In this document: piece after piece, positions 41,259 to 48,822 of the stretch
Layout of the letters: each line of letters opens with the position of its first letter
How positions within the stretch are numbered: the stretch's first letter is position 1
Source of the DNA: Bryobacterales bacterium
GTDB taxonomy: Bacteria; Acidobacteriota; Terriglobia; Bryobacterales; Bryobacteraceae
Direction of reading: 5' to 3'
DNA: 49,646 bases
Assembly (NCBI GenBank): GCA_003166865.1
Contig: PMUP01000098.1
Location: 1 to 49,646 of the forward strand
Program-made: the position numbers and the translations under genes
The notes under the pieces: generated by a model
What the model was told of the DNA's origin: nothing
What the model saw: the letters and a program-made list of their open reading frames with translations, nothing else
Database searches by the model: none

Positions 41259-41678
41259 TTACCTCGCCTTGATGGCATCGTAAGCCTCAAGCGGAATCTT
41301 CTCGTCGATATTTTCTCCCTTCATCACTCGGTCGAGCTTCGCCATCCAATACTCCAGCCACTGCGCGGTATGGGGGACGAGGCCGCTGTTGCGGTCCCTT
41401 AGCCGTGCTTCGAGTTAGCCATCAGTCATCATCGCCCTTCGCATAATTGCATTCCTCGCCTCCATATCGTCGCCACAGGCCAGTTGCATAAGCTCTTCGG
41501 CGACGCACTCCAAGTCCCGATCTCTGAGCGAAGGGACCAAGGACTGAAGGGCGTCTTCAAAACTTGCACCCTTAAGGCGGGCGCGCTCCTCAGCGCGGGC
41601 CAGGAGAATGTCGGTCGTGATCGGAATCCGAATGGAGCGCTCCAGGACCGACATCCTGCGCTTGGTGCTGCTTAACAT
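41259..41678 (-). pseudogene. Small gene possibly split by an in-frame stop
   Basis: The first part (41415-41678) encodes 87 residues: RMSVLERSIRIPITTDILLA, RAEERARLKGASFEDALQSL. After TAA at 41415-41417 the same frame stays open for 51 codons with protein-like sequence: LEARLRDRNSGLVPHTAQWL, EYWMAKLDRVMKGENIDEKI, then a stop at 41259. Either one nonsense change split one gene, or two fragments abut in frame by chance. No family recognised. Confidence 0.4.
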
Positions 41679-41700
41679 AAGGATCTCGCTGTGCTAGTTT

Positions 41701-41775
41701 CCTCCTAGCTCGTCCCTCGCCGATCTTCGCCAGAAAGAGCTTTGGATCGAAAAGCGGTCTTGTTTCCGTTTTCAT
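41701..41775 (-). pseudogene. 5' remnant of a Crp/Fnr-type regulator gene
   Basis: From ATG at 41773-41775 the frame reads MKTETRPLFDPKLFLAKIGE, then GRA. This closely resembles the N-terminus of acidobacterial Crp/Fnr regulators (FDPKxFLAKVGEG). The similarity ends after about 23 residues and the frame then runs into the neighbouring gene's antisense. Only the front end survives. Confidence 0.5.
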
Positions 41776-41964
41776 TAGGAAGCCTAGCCAGACTTAAGCC
41801 CAGATTCCCATTTTGCCTTCTGGACGCCAAGTGTGCACCTAATCGTCTTCCAGCACGTTTTCAAAATCGAATGCGGGCGTCTGTTTCCGGTGAGCGTTCT
41901 TGAACAGACGGAACCGATGCTGACTTGATACGCTCGTTGCAGAGCAATTTTCACGGAGGAGAGC

Positions 41965-42129
41965 ATGAAGTCAGTTGCCGCCAAGGGCAAGTTTCCCGAA
42001 GTGAAGGGCAAGACTAAGGAAGAGTCGGGAAAAGTGATGGATGATCCCACCTTGGAAGGCAAAGATGAAAATAAAGTTGGAAGAGTCCAAAGGAAAACCC
42101 GCCAGGCGGACAACGGCATCAAAAAGTGA
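41965..42129 (+). CDS. CsbD-like small stress protein
   Basis: 54 residues from the ATG at 41965, with a strong ACGGAGGAG ribosome site. The sequence AKGKFPEVKGKTKEESGKVM, then LEGKDENKVGRVQRKTRQA matches the CsbD pattern of repeated K-G-K/E-x-x-G segments (intrinsically disordered, Lys/Glu-rich). CsbD proteins are induced by general stress in many bacteria; the molecular role is unknown. Small size makes it easy to miss. Isolated between the pseudogene region and the minus-strand redox cluster. Confidence 0.72.
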   Translation: MKSVAAKGKFPEVKGKTKEESGKVMDDPTLEGKDENKVGRVQRKTRQADNGIKK

Positions 42130-42185
42130 CAGGGCCGCCCGCTCCAGCCAAATGAAATCGAACTGCGACTAAGCCACTGGTGGCA

Positions 42186-42935
42186 CTAGTTACGCGGGAC
42201 TGACTTTCCGTAAACTTCGATCCCACCGAGTTGAATCCAGCCGCCGGTGCCGTGGCCGCTGCCTGGGATCAGGTCCGCAAAGCCAATTTCATCGACCTTG
42301 CTCAGATCCGGATTGGGAACCCAGATTTCGCCATTCGGATTGGCTGCGGCACGACCGCTATTCAGCGTGACCACTTTCTCCGGATCTAGCTTGATCCAAT
42401 GTACGCTCGCCAGTGAGAATTGGCTCTGCGTGAGCATCGTGATTGAGGAGAATTCGGCGTCCCCCACCAGCATATTGCCGTTTGCCAGTTTCACTACCGG
42501 ACGAACCACATGGAAACCCGAGGTCTTCGTGAACCACCGTATAGTGGCGAGTCCGGTCAGATCAATATAACTGTCCTTGAGCCTAAACGTCATCGCAAAC
42601 GGCGCTGGGGCCGTTCCCGACCACACGCCATAGGGCGTGAGAGCGTTCCCGGGAGCGCCGGTTGTCAGTATCTGCTTGGCCGCTCCATAATATTTCATCT
42701 CCACGTTCGGATCGCCCACGTTTTCCTGGACTGGCGTATACCGGACTTTGGTATTCTCTTGGCTCGGCGGCCGCACCCAATCGACCTTAAAAGCAAGCGG
42801 CGCTACCATCGCGCGCGGCGGCGCTTCTCCTCCGGCTGCCGCTCCCTCTTCTCGCGGGGCCTGCTGAGCTAGCGCGCTGCACGTTATCGCCAATGCGAGA
42901 AATCCGACAGCCGTTCTCGGTGAAACACAACGCAT
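42186..42935 (-). CDS. Secreted beta-rich protein of unknown function
   Basis: 249 residues from the ATG at 42933-42935, chosen because AAGGAG lies 9 nt upstream. The signal peptide ends near ITCSALAQ. The mature part reads as a carbohydrate-binding-like beta-sandwich: MTFRLKDSYIDLTGLATIRW, RPVVKLANGNMLVGDAEFSS, WIQLGGIEVYGKSV. That pattern resembles jelly-roll modules, though no catalytic motif is visible. Last gene in the minus-strand secreted/redox cluster; probable periplasmic or surface location. Confidence 0.7.
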   Translation of the reverse strand: MRCVSPRTAVGFLALAITCSALAQQAPREEGAAAGGEAPPRAMVAPLAFKVDWVRPPSQENTKVRYTPVQENVGDPNVEMKYYGAAKQILTTGAPGNALTPYGVWSGTAPAPFAMTFRLKDSYIDLTGLATIRWFTKTSGFHVVRPVVKLANGNMLVGDAEFSSITMLTQSQFSLASVHWIKLDPEKVVTLNSGRAAANPNGEIWVPNPDLSKVDEIGFADLIPGSGHGTGGWIQLGGIEVYGKSVPRN

Positions 42936-43045
42936 CAAAAACGCTCCTTTTGCGCACATAGCCTTTTGTCATCTAAACGATTCGAAATAGATCGCGCGTC
43001 CATTGATTTTAATTGTTATTGATCACTTAGATTCACTGCCGGCGG

Positions 43046-43915
43046 CTATTTGCCGACATTGCCATCCCTGATGAGTTTGTTAAACTTAAACTCTTCGGAC
43101 GGTACGCAATAAATCTGCTCGTCCCAGGTTTTGCCGCCCTCCCGATCCAGCTTCCAGATTTTGGTATCGCTACGGAATGGTTTCGAATAGTATTGCGGGT
43201 CGGTGATGGTCTCAACTAGCTCCAGGGTATCCGCATCCAGTCGGCGGTAACGCTCCTCCAGACGCATCTGGTCGGTATGCGGATATCCGTTGTGATCCAG
43301 CCAAGTTCTTTCGTCAAACCCGAGGGAGTTCACCACAAAGGTATTTCCTTCCCACTTGCCGACCGAATATCCGTTCCACCTGGGCTCAACTTCATCCAAT
43401 TTCGGGAGTTGCCGCCCGTCCGTCCAAACCACCCGGTAATCGTGATGCCACTGGGAAAAGGTGAACATTCTGTCGGGAAGCTGAACCATTTCGATCGTGG
43501 CGTGTGGTCCTGCAACCTGGCCATTCAGCATGCGCGGCACACCCCACGGATCGCACATTGCCTGGGGGTCGTTCCCCAGCATGGGAGCTGTGATTCGTCG
43601 TCCATAGGAGGGGATATTCTTGTCAAACTTCGCCTTCCCCTCTGCCGTGAAAGGAGCTTCGGCTGTTTCCACGTCCAGCTTTTGCGGAGCGGGGGCTTGC
43701 CCCAGTATGTATGCCTGCAGTTCATTCGCACCGCCAGGCACATTGCTGTAGGTTTGGAAAGGGCTCACTCGGTTCCACTTGCCCGAGAGATCGTGGGGAT
43801 CGAAGGCCCCGGTCTGGTCCTTTGCCGTTTTCTCTTTCGAAGCCGTTTGCGCGAACAGAAGAGGCGAAAAAAAGACGCCGGCTGAAATGACTGATATTGC
43901 TAAGCGCTGTCGCAT
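43046..43915 (-). CDS. Secreted protein of unknown function
   Basis: 289 residues with a signal peptide ending at PLLFAQ. The conserved-looking core contains LSGKWNRVSPF, APFTAEGKAKFDKNIP, NDPQAMCDPWGVPRML, FTFSQWHHDYRVVWTDGRQL, WNGYSVGKWEGNTFVVNSLG and FDERTWLDHNGYPHTDQMRL. I associate this motif set with an uncharacterised secreted family in Acidobacteria that travels with DUF6152 genes, as here. The strongly conserved WHHDYR suggests a functional site. Function unknown. Confidence 0.78.
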   Translation of the reverse strand: MRQRLAISVISAGVFFSPLLFAQTASKEKTAKDQTGAFDPHDLSGKWNRVSPFQTYSNVPGGANELQAYILGQAPAPQKLDVETAEAPFTAEGKAKFDKNIPSYGRRITAPMLGNDPQAMCDPWGVPRMLNGQVAGPHATIEMVQLPDRMFTFSQWHHDYRVVWTDGRQLPKLDEVEPRWNGYSVGKWEGNTFVVNSLGFDERTWLDHNGYPHTDQMRLEERYRRLDADTLELVETITDPQYYSKPFRSDTKIWKLDREGGKTWDEQIYCVPSEEFKFNKLIRDGNVGK

Positions 43916-44031
43916 CGTGTGGGTCCCTTCTTAGCAGCACATTCGCTGTCACCGCTGAACATCGGGTGCAAAAGTTGATGCTCCACGCCCCAGCCTGCCG
44001 CTGGCCCGCGAGTTATCGCGTCGGCCGAAGC

Positions 44032-44442
44032 CTATTCTTTACCTTGTGTCGGCGGCCTCCCACCACCCATTGGGAGCTTCTTTCCGTTAATGATGAGTTC
44101 CTTGGCAAGACAGGCAGTCGAACCGGGCACTCTATGAGGATTACAGGTTATTGTCACTGTGTCTCCAGGTTTGATCGAATCTCTGGTCCAACCTAGATTC
44201 ATATTCTTCATCATCAAAGGAGTCGGCCCAAATTCTGAACCCCAGTGCTGAACGTTGCCGTCGGCGTCCTTCACATCGAAGTAGAGTTGAGGATGCGGGT
44301 AGGAGAACGAGAACTCAGTTACGATCCCCGTCATAGTGAGAGTCTTGTCCGTCTGGTACGTCACCGAAGTTCCGTGGTGGGCAAAGATTGGTGCGCCGCT
44401 GATTATGCCGAAGACCACATAGCTGATCAGTTGCTTTCCCAT
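44032..44442 (-). CDS. DUF6152-type secreted protein
   Basis: 136 residues from the ATG at 44440-44442, with GGGAGGA 8 nt upstream. The signal peptide is followed by AHHGTSVTYQTDKTLTMTGIVTEFSFSYPHPQLYFDVKDADG, the recognisable DUF6152 pattern: an AHH motif, a small OB-like barrel with conserved His. PGDTVTITCNPHRVPGSTACL ends the barrel. Function unknown; the two adjacent His suggest metal binding. It belongs to the same minus-strand group as the secreted protein at 43046. Confidence 0.85.
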   Translation of the reverse strand: MGKQLISYVVFGIISGAPIFAHHGTSVTYQTDKTLTMTGIVTEFSFSYPHPQLYFDVKDADGNVQHWGSEFGPTPLMMKNMNLGWTRDSIKPGDTVTITCNPHRVPGSTACLAKELIINGKKLPMGGGRPPTQGKE

Positions 44443-44521
44443 GCCTGAATCCTCCCAAATCGGAAATCCCAATCGACTCTACCGCTTTGCCTGGCGAGGT
44501 GTAAAGCGCAATTAACATATT

Positions 44522-44549
44522 TTTACAACTCGTCTCTTTACAACTCGTC
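44522..44549. repeat. Two 13-bp direct repeats, 15 bp apart
   Basis: TTTACAACTCGTC at 44522-44534 and again at 44537-44549. They lie about 80-107 bp upstream of the DUF6152 start. The spacing is closer to 1.5 helical turns than two, so a tandem binding site is possible but not compelling; slippage duplication is also possible. Confidence 0.8.
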
Positions 44550-44611
44550 CTGAGCAAGCATCGCAGCCGCGCGTCAGGAGGCCCGGACGCGCCTAAGGTT
44601 CACGGCGTTGC

Positions 44612-45262
44612 CTATTTGACGCGGTCCTTGATCTTGTTGAGGCCGGCTGTGGCGCAGACTTCGTCCTGATCCCCGCCCGCCGCGCCGCTGGCGCCGATTG
44701 CGCCAATGATCTCGCTTCCGGCCATTATTGGTACCGCGCCCTCCATGACGAACATGTTGGGAGTGACCCGGGCGAGCAAAGCTTTGTCCGTCTGCACAGC
44801 TGTGGCCGCTTTGGAGCTCGGCATCTTAAAGGTGAGTGCCACTAGCGCCTTTCGCACGGCGACGTAGACATGCCCGCCGTCAGACCCCTCGGCCTCCACC
44901 GCTGCCCGTGGCTGACCGGAAGTGTCTATGACGCCGGCACCGATATAGAAACCACCGGCTGCACAGGTGTCAACAGCCGCACGAGCCGCCTCGATGGCAA
45001 GGTCAAGAGCCGGCCCGCGAATCGACACAGGCGGGCGAGGAGTAGGGCGAGCGGCTCCTCCAGGCGGTCTTTGCGGTGGTGGCGTGAATTTCCCGCTGCT
45101 GTCCAGCATGCCGAAAGGCGGCAGCGTGTCGCCAGGAAGGCTGGCTGGCGAGGCCGGTTTATCGGGAGGCCGGTTTCCCGGCGCCTGAGCAAGTACAGAA
45201 GCGAAAAACGCGGCGAGAATGCATCCACCGCGAACTACCGTTTGAATCATACGCGACTTCAT
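44612..45262 (-). CDS. Secreted HbpS/GlcG-like heme-binding protein
   Basis: 216 residues from the ATG at 45260-45262 with GGAGG directly upstream. A signal peptide (about 1-26), a Pro-rich spacer (about 27-80), then the HbpS/GlcG fold: LDLAIEAARAAVDTCAAGGF, YIGAGVIDTSGQPRAAVEAE, RKALVALTFKMPSSKA, GAVPIMAGSEIIGAIGASGA and EVCATAGLNKI. The ATG overlaps the stop of the upstream quinoprotein gene (ATGA), so the two are made together. Probably a periplasmic heme or small-molecule partner of that enzyme. Confidence 0.87.
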   Translation of the reverse strand: MKSRMIQTVVRGGCILAAFFASVLAQAPGNRPPDKPASPASLPGDTLPPFGMLDSSGKFTPPPQRPPGGAARPTPRPPVSIRGPALDLAIEAARAAVDTCAAGGFYIGAGVIDTSGQPRAAVEAEGSDGGHVYVAVRKALVALTFKMPSSKAATAVQTDKALLARVTPNMFVMEGAVPIMAGSEIIGAIGASGAAGGDQDEVCATAGLNKIKDRVK

Positions 45263-47052
45263 TTGTCCTCCACACCAAACGCGAGCAGTACATTTCCTGG
45301 CATGACCGGAAGGCGGGCGTAACCAGAGCTGGAAAAAACCATTCCTCCCGCGATAATCGGTCCGCTGCCGTTGATCGACCCACCGTGCGCCTTGATACCG
45401 TTCACGGTCGGGAACTGCTGGAGTGTATCGAAATCCCAAATAATGCCGCCGGCTGCACTTTCATAGGCCCGCAGATGTCCATCCAACGAGCCGGCAAACA
45501 CAACCCCGGGCATTGCACTCACCGGGCTGGGCTGAGCCGCACTGCATCCCGGGGTTCCCAGGCAAGCAGGCTTCGGAGCAGGCGTTGACCATGCCGTCTT
45601 ACCCGTGGCGATTTCGACGCCGAATACACCGCCTCCCGCTTCTGGTTTTCCCGGATCCCAATCGGACAGCGCCACGTAAGCGAATCTGTCATCCGCCGCG
45701 GAGCCCCACATGATTCCGCCTTGAGGGCCACCGGAACCAATCCGGCTGGACCAAACGATCTTCCCTTGATTCGCAGGATCGAGCGCATACAATATTCCAG
45801 ACTTTGCGCCCACGATCAAGAGACTGCGCCGCCCCGCGATCGGCCGCAGGATGGGAGGCGTACCGATATCGAAGTCTTTGCCGGGGGGTTGCGGGCAGTT
45901 CGCCTGATCTGTGTTGCACCCGAAGTTGAAAACATCATCGGACAGCAATTGTCGCGACCACAATGGGCGGCCCGTGTCCATATCAAAAGCAAGGACTGCG
46001 TCGCTCGCGGGAGTTGGCGGATCAGAGTAGTTTACGCCGGTGCTGACATAAATGGCTTTGCGCGCAAGATCCACGGTAGGAGACGACCATAACGCGACGC
46101 CCGAGGGTCCCCACTTCGGTGTTCCGGCCGCGCTCTTTCCCGTCGGCTTCGCGGGCTCCGAAATTGTATAGGATTTCCAAATTTGTTTTCCGCTTGCGGC
46201 ATCCAGTGCCACCAGGCTGCCTCGGAAGGTGCAGCATTCATACGTGGGGTTTCCGGCAGCCACCTGTTCAGCGCCACCCGAGACTGGGACATAGAGCCGA
46301 CCCTTCTCTAGTTTTGGCGTTCCTGTGATCTCGGCGTACAGGTGCTCGTCAACTCGAGTTTTCCAAAGAAGAGCGCCGGTGTGGGCGTTGACGGCGTACA
46401 TGTTGCCCTGCAAATCGCCGAAATAGGCAGCCCGGCCATTGTTCTCCACGAGGATCGCGGTTCGCACCCCCTCCGCTGCCTTATAGGTCCAATAGATGCA
46501 TCCTGTTTGGGCATTGAGTGAATAGACTGTGCCATCCGCGCTCCCGACAAAAACCCTCCCTCCGAAAACGCTAGGAGCTGCAAAGGCGGTGGCTACTCCG
46601 GGAAATCCAAATGCCCATTTCAGCTTGAGTCTCGGAACATCCTCGCGAGTAAGACCGGCCGCTTTCGCGGTTTGGAATCGGGTGTTGCCCGGATCGGCTC
46701 CCCATCCGTTCCAACTGGCTGCATTGGTCGCAGGCTTGGTAGACGCAGAACATGTTGCAGAGAGCGGGATGACTTCTGCGTTCTCAGCTGTTCCCAAATA
46801 CTTGGCTACTGCATTCCGCTGTGCGGGATTGAGTTGGGAGCCTTGCGATCTCATTTTTCCCGTTTCGAGAGCCGTGAGAATGGCCTGCGCCGGCAAGCGC
46901 CGCAGCGTCTCCGGCAGAGGCGCCTGTGTTGGACTCCCGGAGCGGTGACAGGTTGAGCAGTTATTGCGAAAGAGCTCGGCGCCGTCCTGCGCCCGCCCCG
47001 TGCCACAGGCCAGTAGAAGGTACGCAAAGACTTGGAGGGAATTCTTCGTCAT
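45259..47052 (-). CDS. Cytochrome c - PQQ-type beta-propeller quinoprotein dehydrogenase
   Basis: 597 residues: signal peptide, an N-terminal cytochrome c domain with the heme site C32-S-T-C35-H36, then an eight-bladed PQQ-like propeller with repeats such as VFVGSADGTVYSLNAQTGCI, AAYFGDLQGNMYAVNAHTGA, SLVALDAASGKQIWKS and GILYALDPANQGKIVW. The arrangement resembles polyvinyl-alcohol dehydrogenases. It should oxidise an alcohol or similar substrate in the periplasm and pass electrons to heme. Flanked by two HbpS/GlcG genes; it overlaps the downstream one by 4 bp and starts 10 bp after the upstream one. Confidence 0.9.
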   Translation of the reverse strand: MTKNSLQVFAYLLLACGTGRAQDGAELFRNNCSTCHRSGSPTQAPLPETLRRLPAQAILTALETGKMRSQGSQLNPAQRNAVAKYLGTAENAEVIPLSATCSASTKPATNAASWNGWGADPGNTRFQTAKAAGLTREDVPRLKLKWAFGFPGVATAFAAPSVFGGRVFVGSADGTVYSLNAQTGCIYWTYKAAEGVRTAILVENNGRAAYFGDLQGNMYAVNAHTGALLWKTRVDEHLYAEITGTPKLEKGRLYVPVSGGAEQVAAGNPTYECCTFRGSLVALDAASGKQIWKSYTISEPAKPTGKSAAGTPKWGPSGVALWSSPTVDLARKAIYVSTGVNYSDPPTPASDAVLAFDMDTGRPLWSRQLLSDDVFNFGCNTDQANCPQPPGKDFDIGTPPILRPIAGRRSLLIVGAKSGILYALDPANQGKIVWSSRIGSGGPQGGIMWGSAADDRFAYVALSDWDPGKPEAGGGVFGVEIATGKTAWSTPAPKPACLGTPGCSAAQPSPVSAMPGVVFAGSLDGHLRAYESAAGGIIWDFDTLQQFPTVNGIKAHGGSINGSGPIIAGGMVFSSSGYARLPVMPGNVLLAFGVEDK

Positions 47053-47062
47053 GCTAAGAGCG

Positions 47063-47593
47063 CTACTTCAACTTGTCGGCGACCTTCGCCAGTCCGGCCT
47101 TCGCGCAGGCCTCGTCCATCTCCCAACCCGGGGCTCCGCTCACGGCAATAGCGCCAATGGTTTCCTGATCGACAATAATCGGAATCCCGCCGCCCATGTC
47201 GATGGTGCCTTCGATGGGTGGATTCGGCATGGTGCCTTCGAGCAACGGCACAGGCTCGGCGGTCTTCTTCGACCATCCCTCGACCACCTCCTTGGAGGGG
47301 CGCCGATAGACTAACGCGGTATAGGCCTTCTTGCGGGCTACGTCGAACCGATGCAGATTGGCTCCGTCATCCTGGAGCGCGATGATGGTTCGGCCCGTGG
47401 CGTCAAGCACCGTGACGGCGCACTTGTAGTGTAGCTCTCTGCATTTTTCAAGAGAGCCTTGAGTCATCGCCATCGCCATATCCAGCGAAAGCGCCTTATG
47501 GACGATGAGTCCTTGTTCGGAGCGCGCCACAGATGCGCCGGCGATTACCAGCGCAGTCACGGCCCCCCACGTAGCGAAATATTCTTTTGACAT
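47063..47593 (-). CDS. Secreted HbpS/GlcG-like heme-binding protein
   Basis: 176 residues with a signal peptide ending near GASVARS and GGAAGGAAG upstream of the ATG. The fold markers are LSLDMAMAMTQGSLEKCREL, YKCAVTVLDATGRTIIALQD, RFDVARKKAYTALVYRRPSK, GGIPIIVDQETIGAIAVSGA and DEACAKAGLAKV. Shorter than the family member on the other side of the quinoprotein, without the Pro-rich spacer. The pair flanking one quinoprotein suggests linked heme-binding or cofactor roles. It lies 25 bp downstream of the metallo-hydrolase gene, so all four are probably one operon. Confidence 0.9.
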   Translation of the reverse strand: MSKEYFATWGAVTALVIAGASVARSEQGLIVHKALSLDMAMAMTQGSLEKCRELHYKCAVTVLDATGRTIIALQDDGANLHRFDVARKKAYTALVYRRPSKEVVEGWSKKTAEPVPLLEGTMPNPPIEGTIDMGGGIPIIVDQETIGAIAVSGAPGWEMDEACAKAGLAKVADKLK

Positions 47594-47618
47594 CGTTACT
47601 TCCTTCCTTTCGTTCCAG

Positions 47619-48620
47619 CTACTGCTCTTTACGGCGGGCGATCTGGGCGTCCATACACTCCGACATTACGTCCAGGAACTTCCCGTATTCGGCCTGACCC
47701 ACGATGAATGGATTCGGTTCGCCCTTGCTCCTCGCCTTGAGCTTTTCCAGTTTCTCGGGAAGGCCATCCATCAGCGGGTGATTCTGAAGTTCCACATCCA
47801 CTTTGGCCTTTTTCGTTTCTTCTTTGAAATGGGCGATCGACTTCAGGTATTGCTGCAGTCCTTCATCGGGAATGCGTCCGACCAGTAGGATGGTCCCTCC
47901 GAAAAGCGCGGCCATGTGGGTCTTGCCCTGGTCTTTCACCGGGAAGATGAATCCCATGGAACCCGCGGTATGTCCAGGGATGGCGAAGGGCATCACTTTC
48001 TCATCACCAAGCACGATGGGCTGGCCTTCAGTAATGACCATATCTTTTCGAGGCGGCGTGACGGGCGGGCCCGCGGGACCCTTGTTCGGGTTCGCTCCCG
48101 CCGGCGGCGCGGGGGGATGCAACATGAGATCCCAATCCACCGCCGACACGTAGATGCGCGCATTGTAGTGCTCTTGCAGATAGAACGATCCGCCAAAATG
48201 GTCGGCGTGACCGTGGGCGATGATAACGGTCTTGATTGTGGTGGGATCCAATCCGAGTTTCTGGAATCCAGGCAGAAGCAAAGTATCCACCTGATTGGCG
48301 CCCAAGGAATCGATCATCATCAACCCGGCGGATGTGCGAATCACATACGCAACCGTTCCCTGGTTTCCAATGGCATACACGTTGTCGAAAATCTTAGCCG
48401 GATCGATGGGAGGATCGGTCGGGCTATTGGGGCGCGGCGCTTCGCAGAAAAAGTGGGCCTCTCCCGCCCATTCCTCACCAGCGGTTTTCTTCGCTTTGTC
48501 GATCAGAGCTTTCACCGCGTCGGAGTCTGGTTTCGCGGGCGCAGCTTCGGGTGGCTGCGCGTGCAAGAGAACTGCGGAAACCACGCAGCACGGGAGAATA
48601 TAGCGGTTCTTCTTCAACAT
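47619..48620 (-). CDS. Secreted MBL-fold hydrolase, subclass B3-like
   Basis: 333 residues from the ATG at 48618-48620, with GAGG 7 nt upstream. Signal peptide ending near LLHAQ. Metal ligands: H136, H138, D140, H141 (HGHADH), H217 (IPGHTAGS) and H281 (QNHPLMDG). That three-His plus Asp-His set is the B3 beta-lactamase pattern. A Pro-rich insert (about 172-192) lies between strands. It may hydrolyse an ester, lactone or beta-lactam in the periplasm; with a quinoprotein next door, a lactone product is an attractive but unproven substrate. First gene of the redox operon. Confidence 0.88.
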   Translation of the reverse strand: MLKKNRYILPCCVVSAVLLHAQPPEAAPAKPDSDAVKALIDKAKKTAGEEWAGEAHFFCEAPRPNSPTDPPIDPAKIFDNVYAIGNQGTVAYVIRTSAGLMMIDSLGANQVDTLLLPGFQKLGLDPTTIKTVIIAHGHADHFGGSFYLQEHYNARIYVSAVDWDLMLHPPAPPAGANPNKGPAGPPVTPPRKDMVITEGQPIVLGDEKVMPFAIPGHTAGSMGFIFPVKDQGKTHMAALFGGTILLVGRIPDEGLQQYLKSIAHFKEETKKAKVDVELQNHPLMDGLPEKLEKLKARSKGEPNPFIVGQAEYGKFLDVMSECMDAQIARRKEQ

Positions 48621-48651
48621 GTCATTTCCTCTCATCTCTCTAAGGTCCTGC

Positions 48652-48664
48652 GATCGGGCCGATC
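48652..48664. promoter_or_regulatory. Inverted repeat in the divergent promoter region
   Basis: GATCGG-G-CCGATC, a perfect 6-bp dyad with one central base, between the divergent metallo-hydrolase and Gfo/Idh genes. Possible operator. Confidence 0.35.
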
Positions 48665-48822
48665 ATATCAACCTGCGGCCGGCCGTGCCTAGAGGGATTC
48701 GATTTTAACTCCAACGCCGCCTTCCGGATTGTTAAGACTTGTAATCATGCGGGCTTCTGCCTTGACTCCCCCAGGCCCCCAGCCTTAAACTCCAGGGCAG
48801 GTTTAAACTAAGGCAAGCGGAT

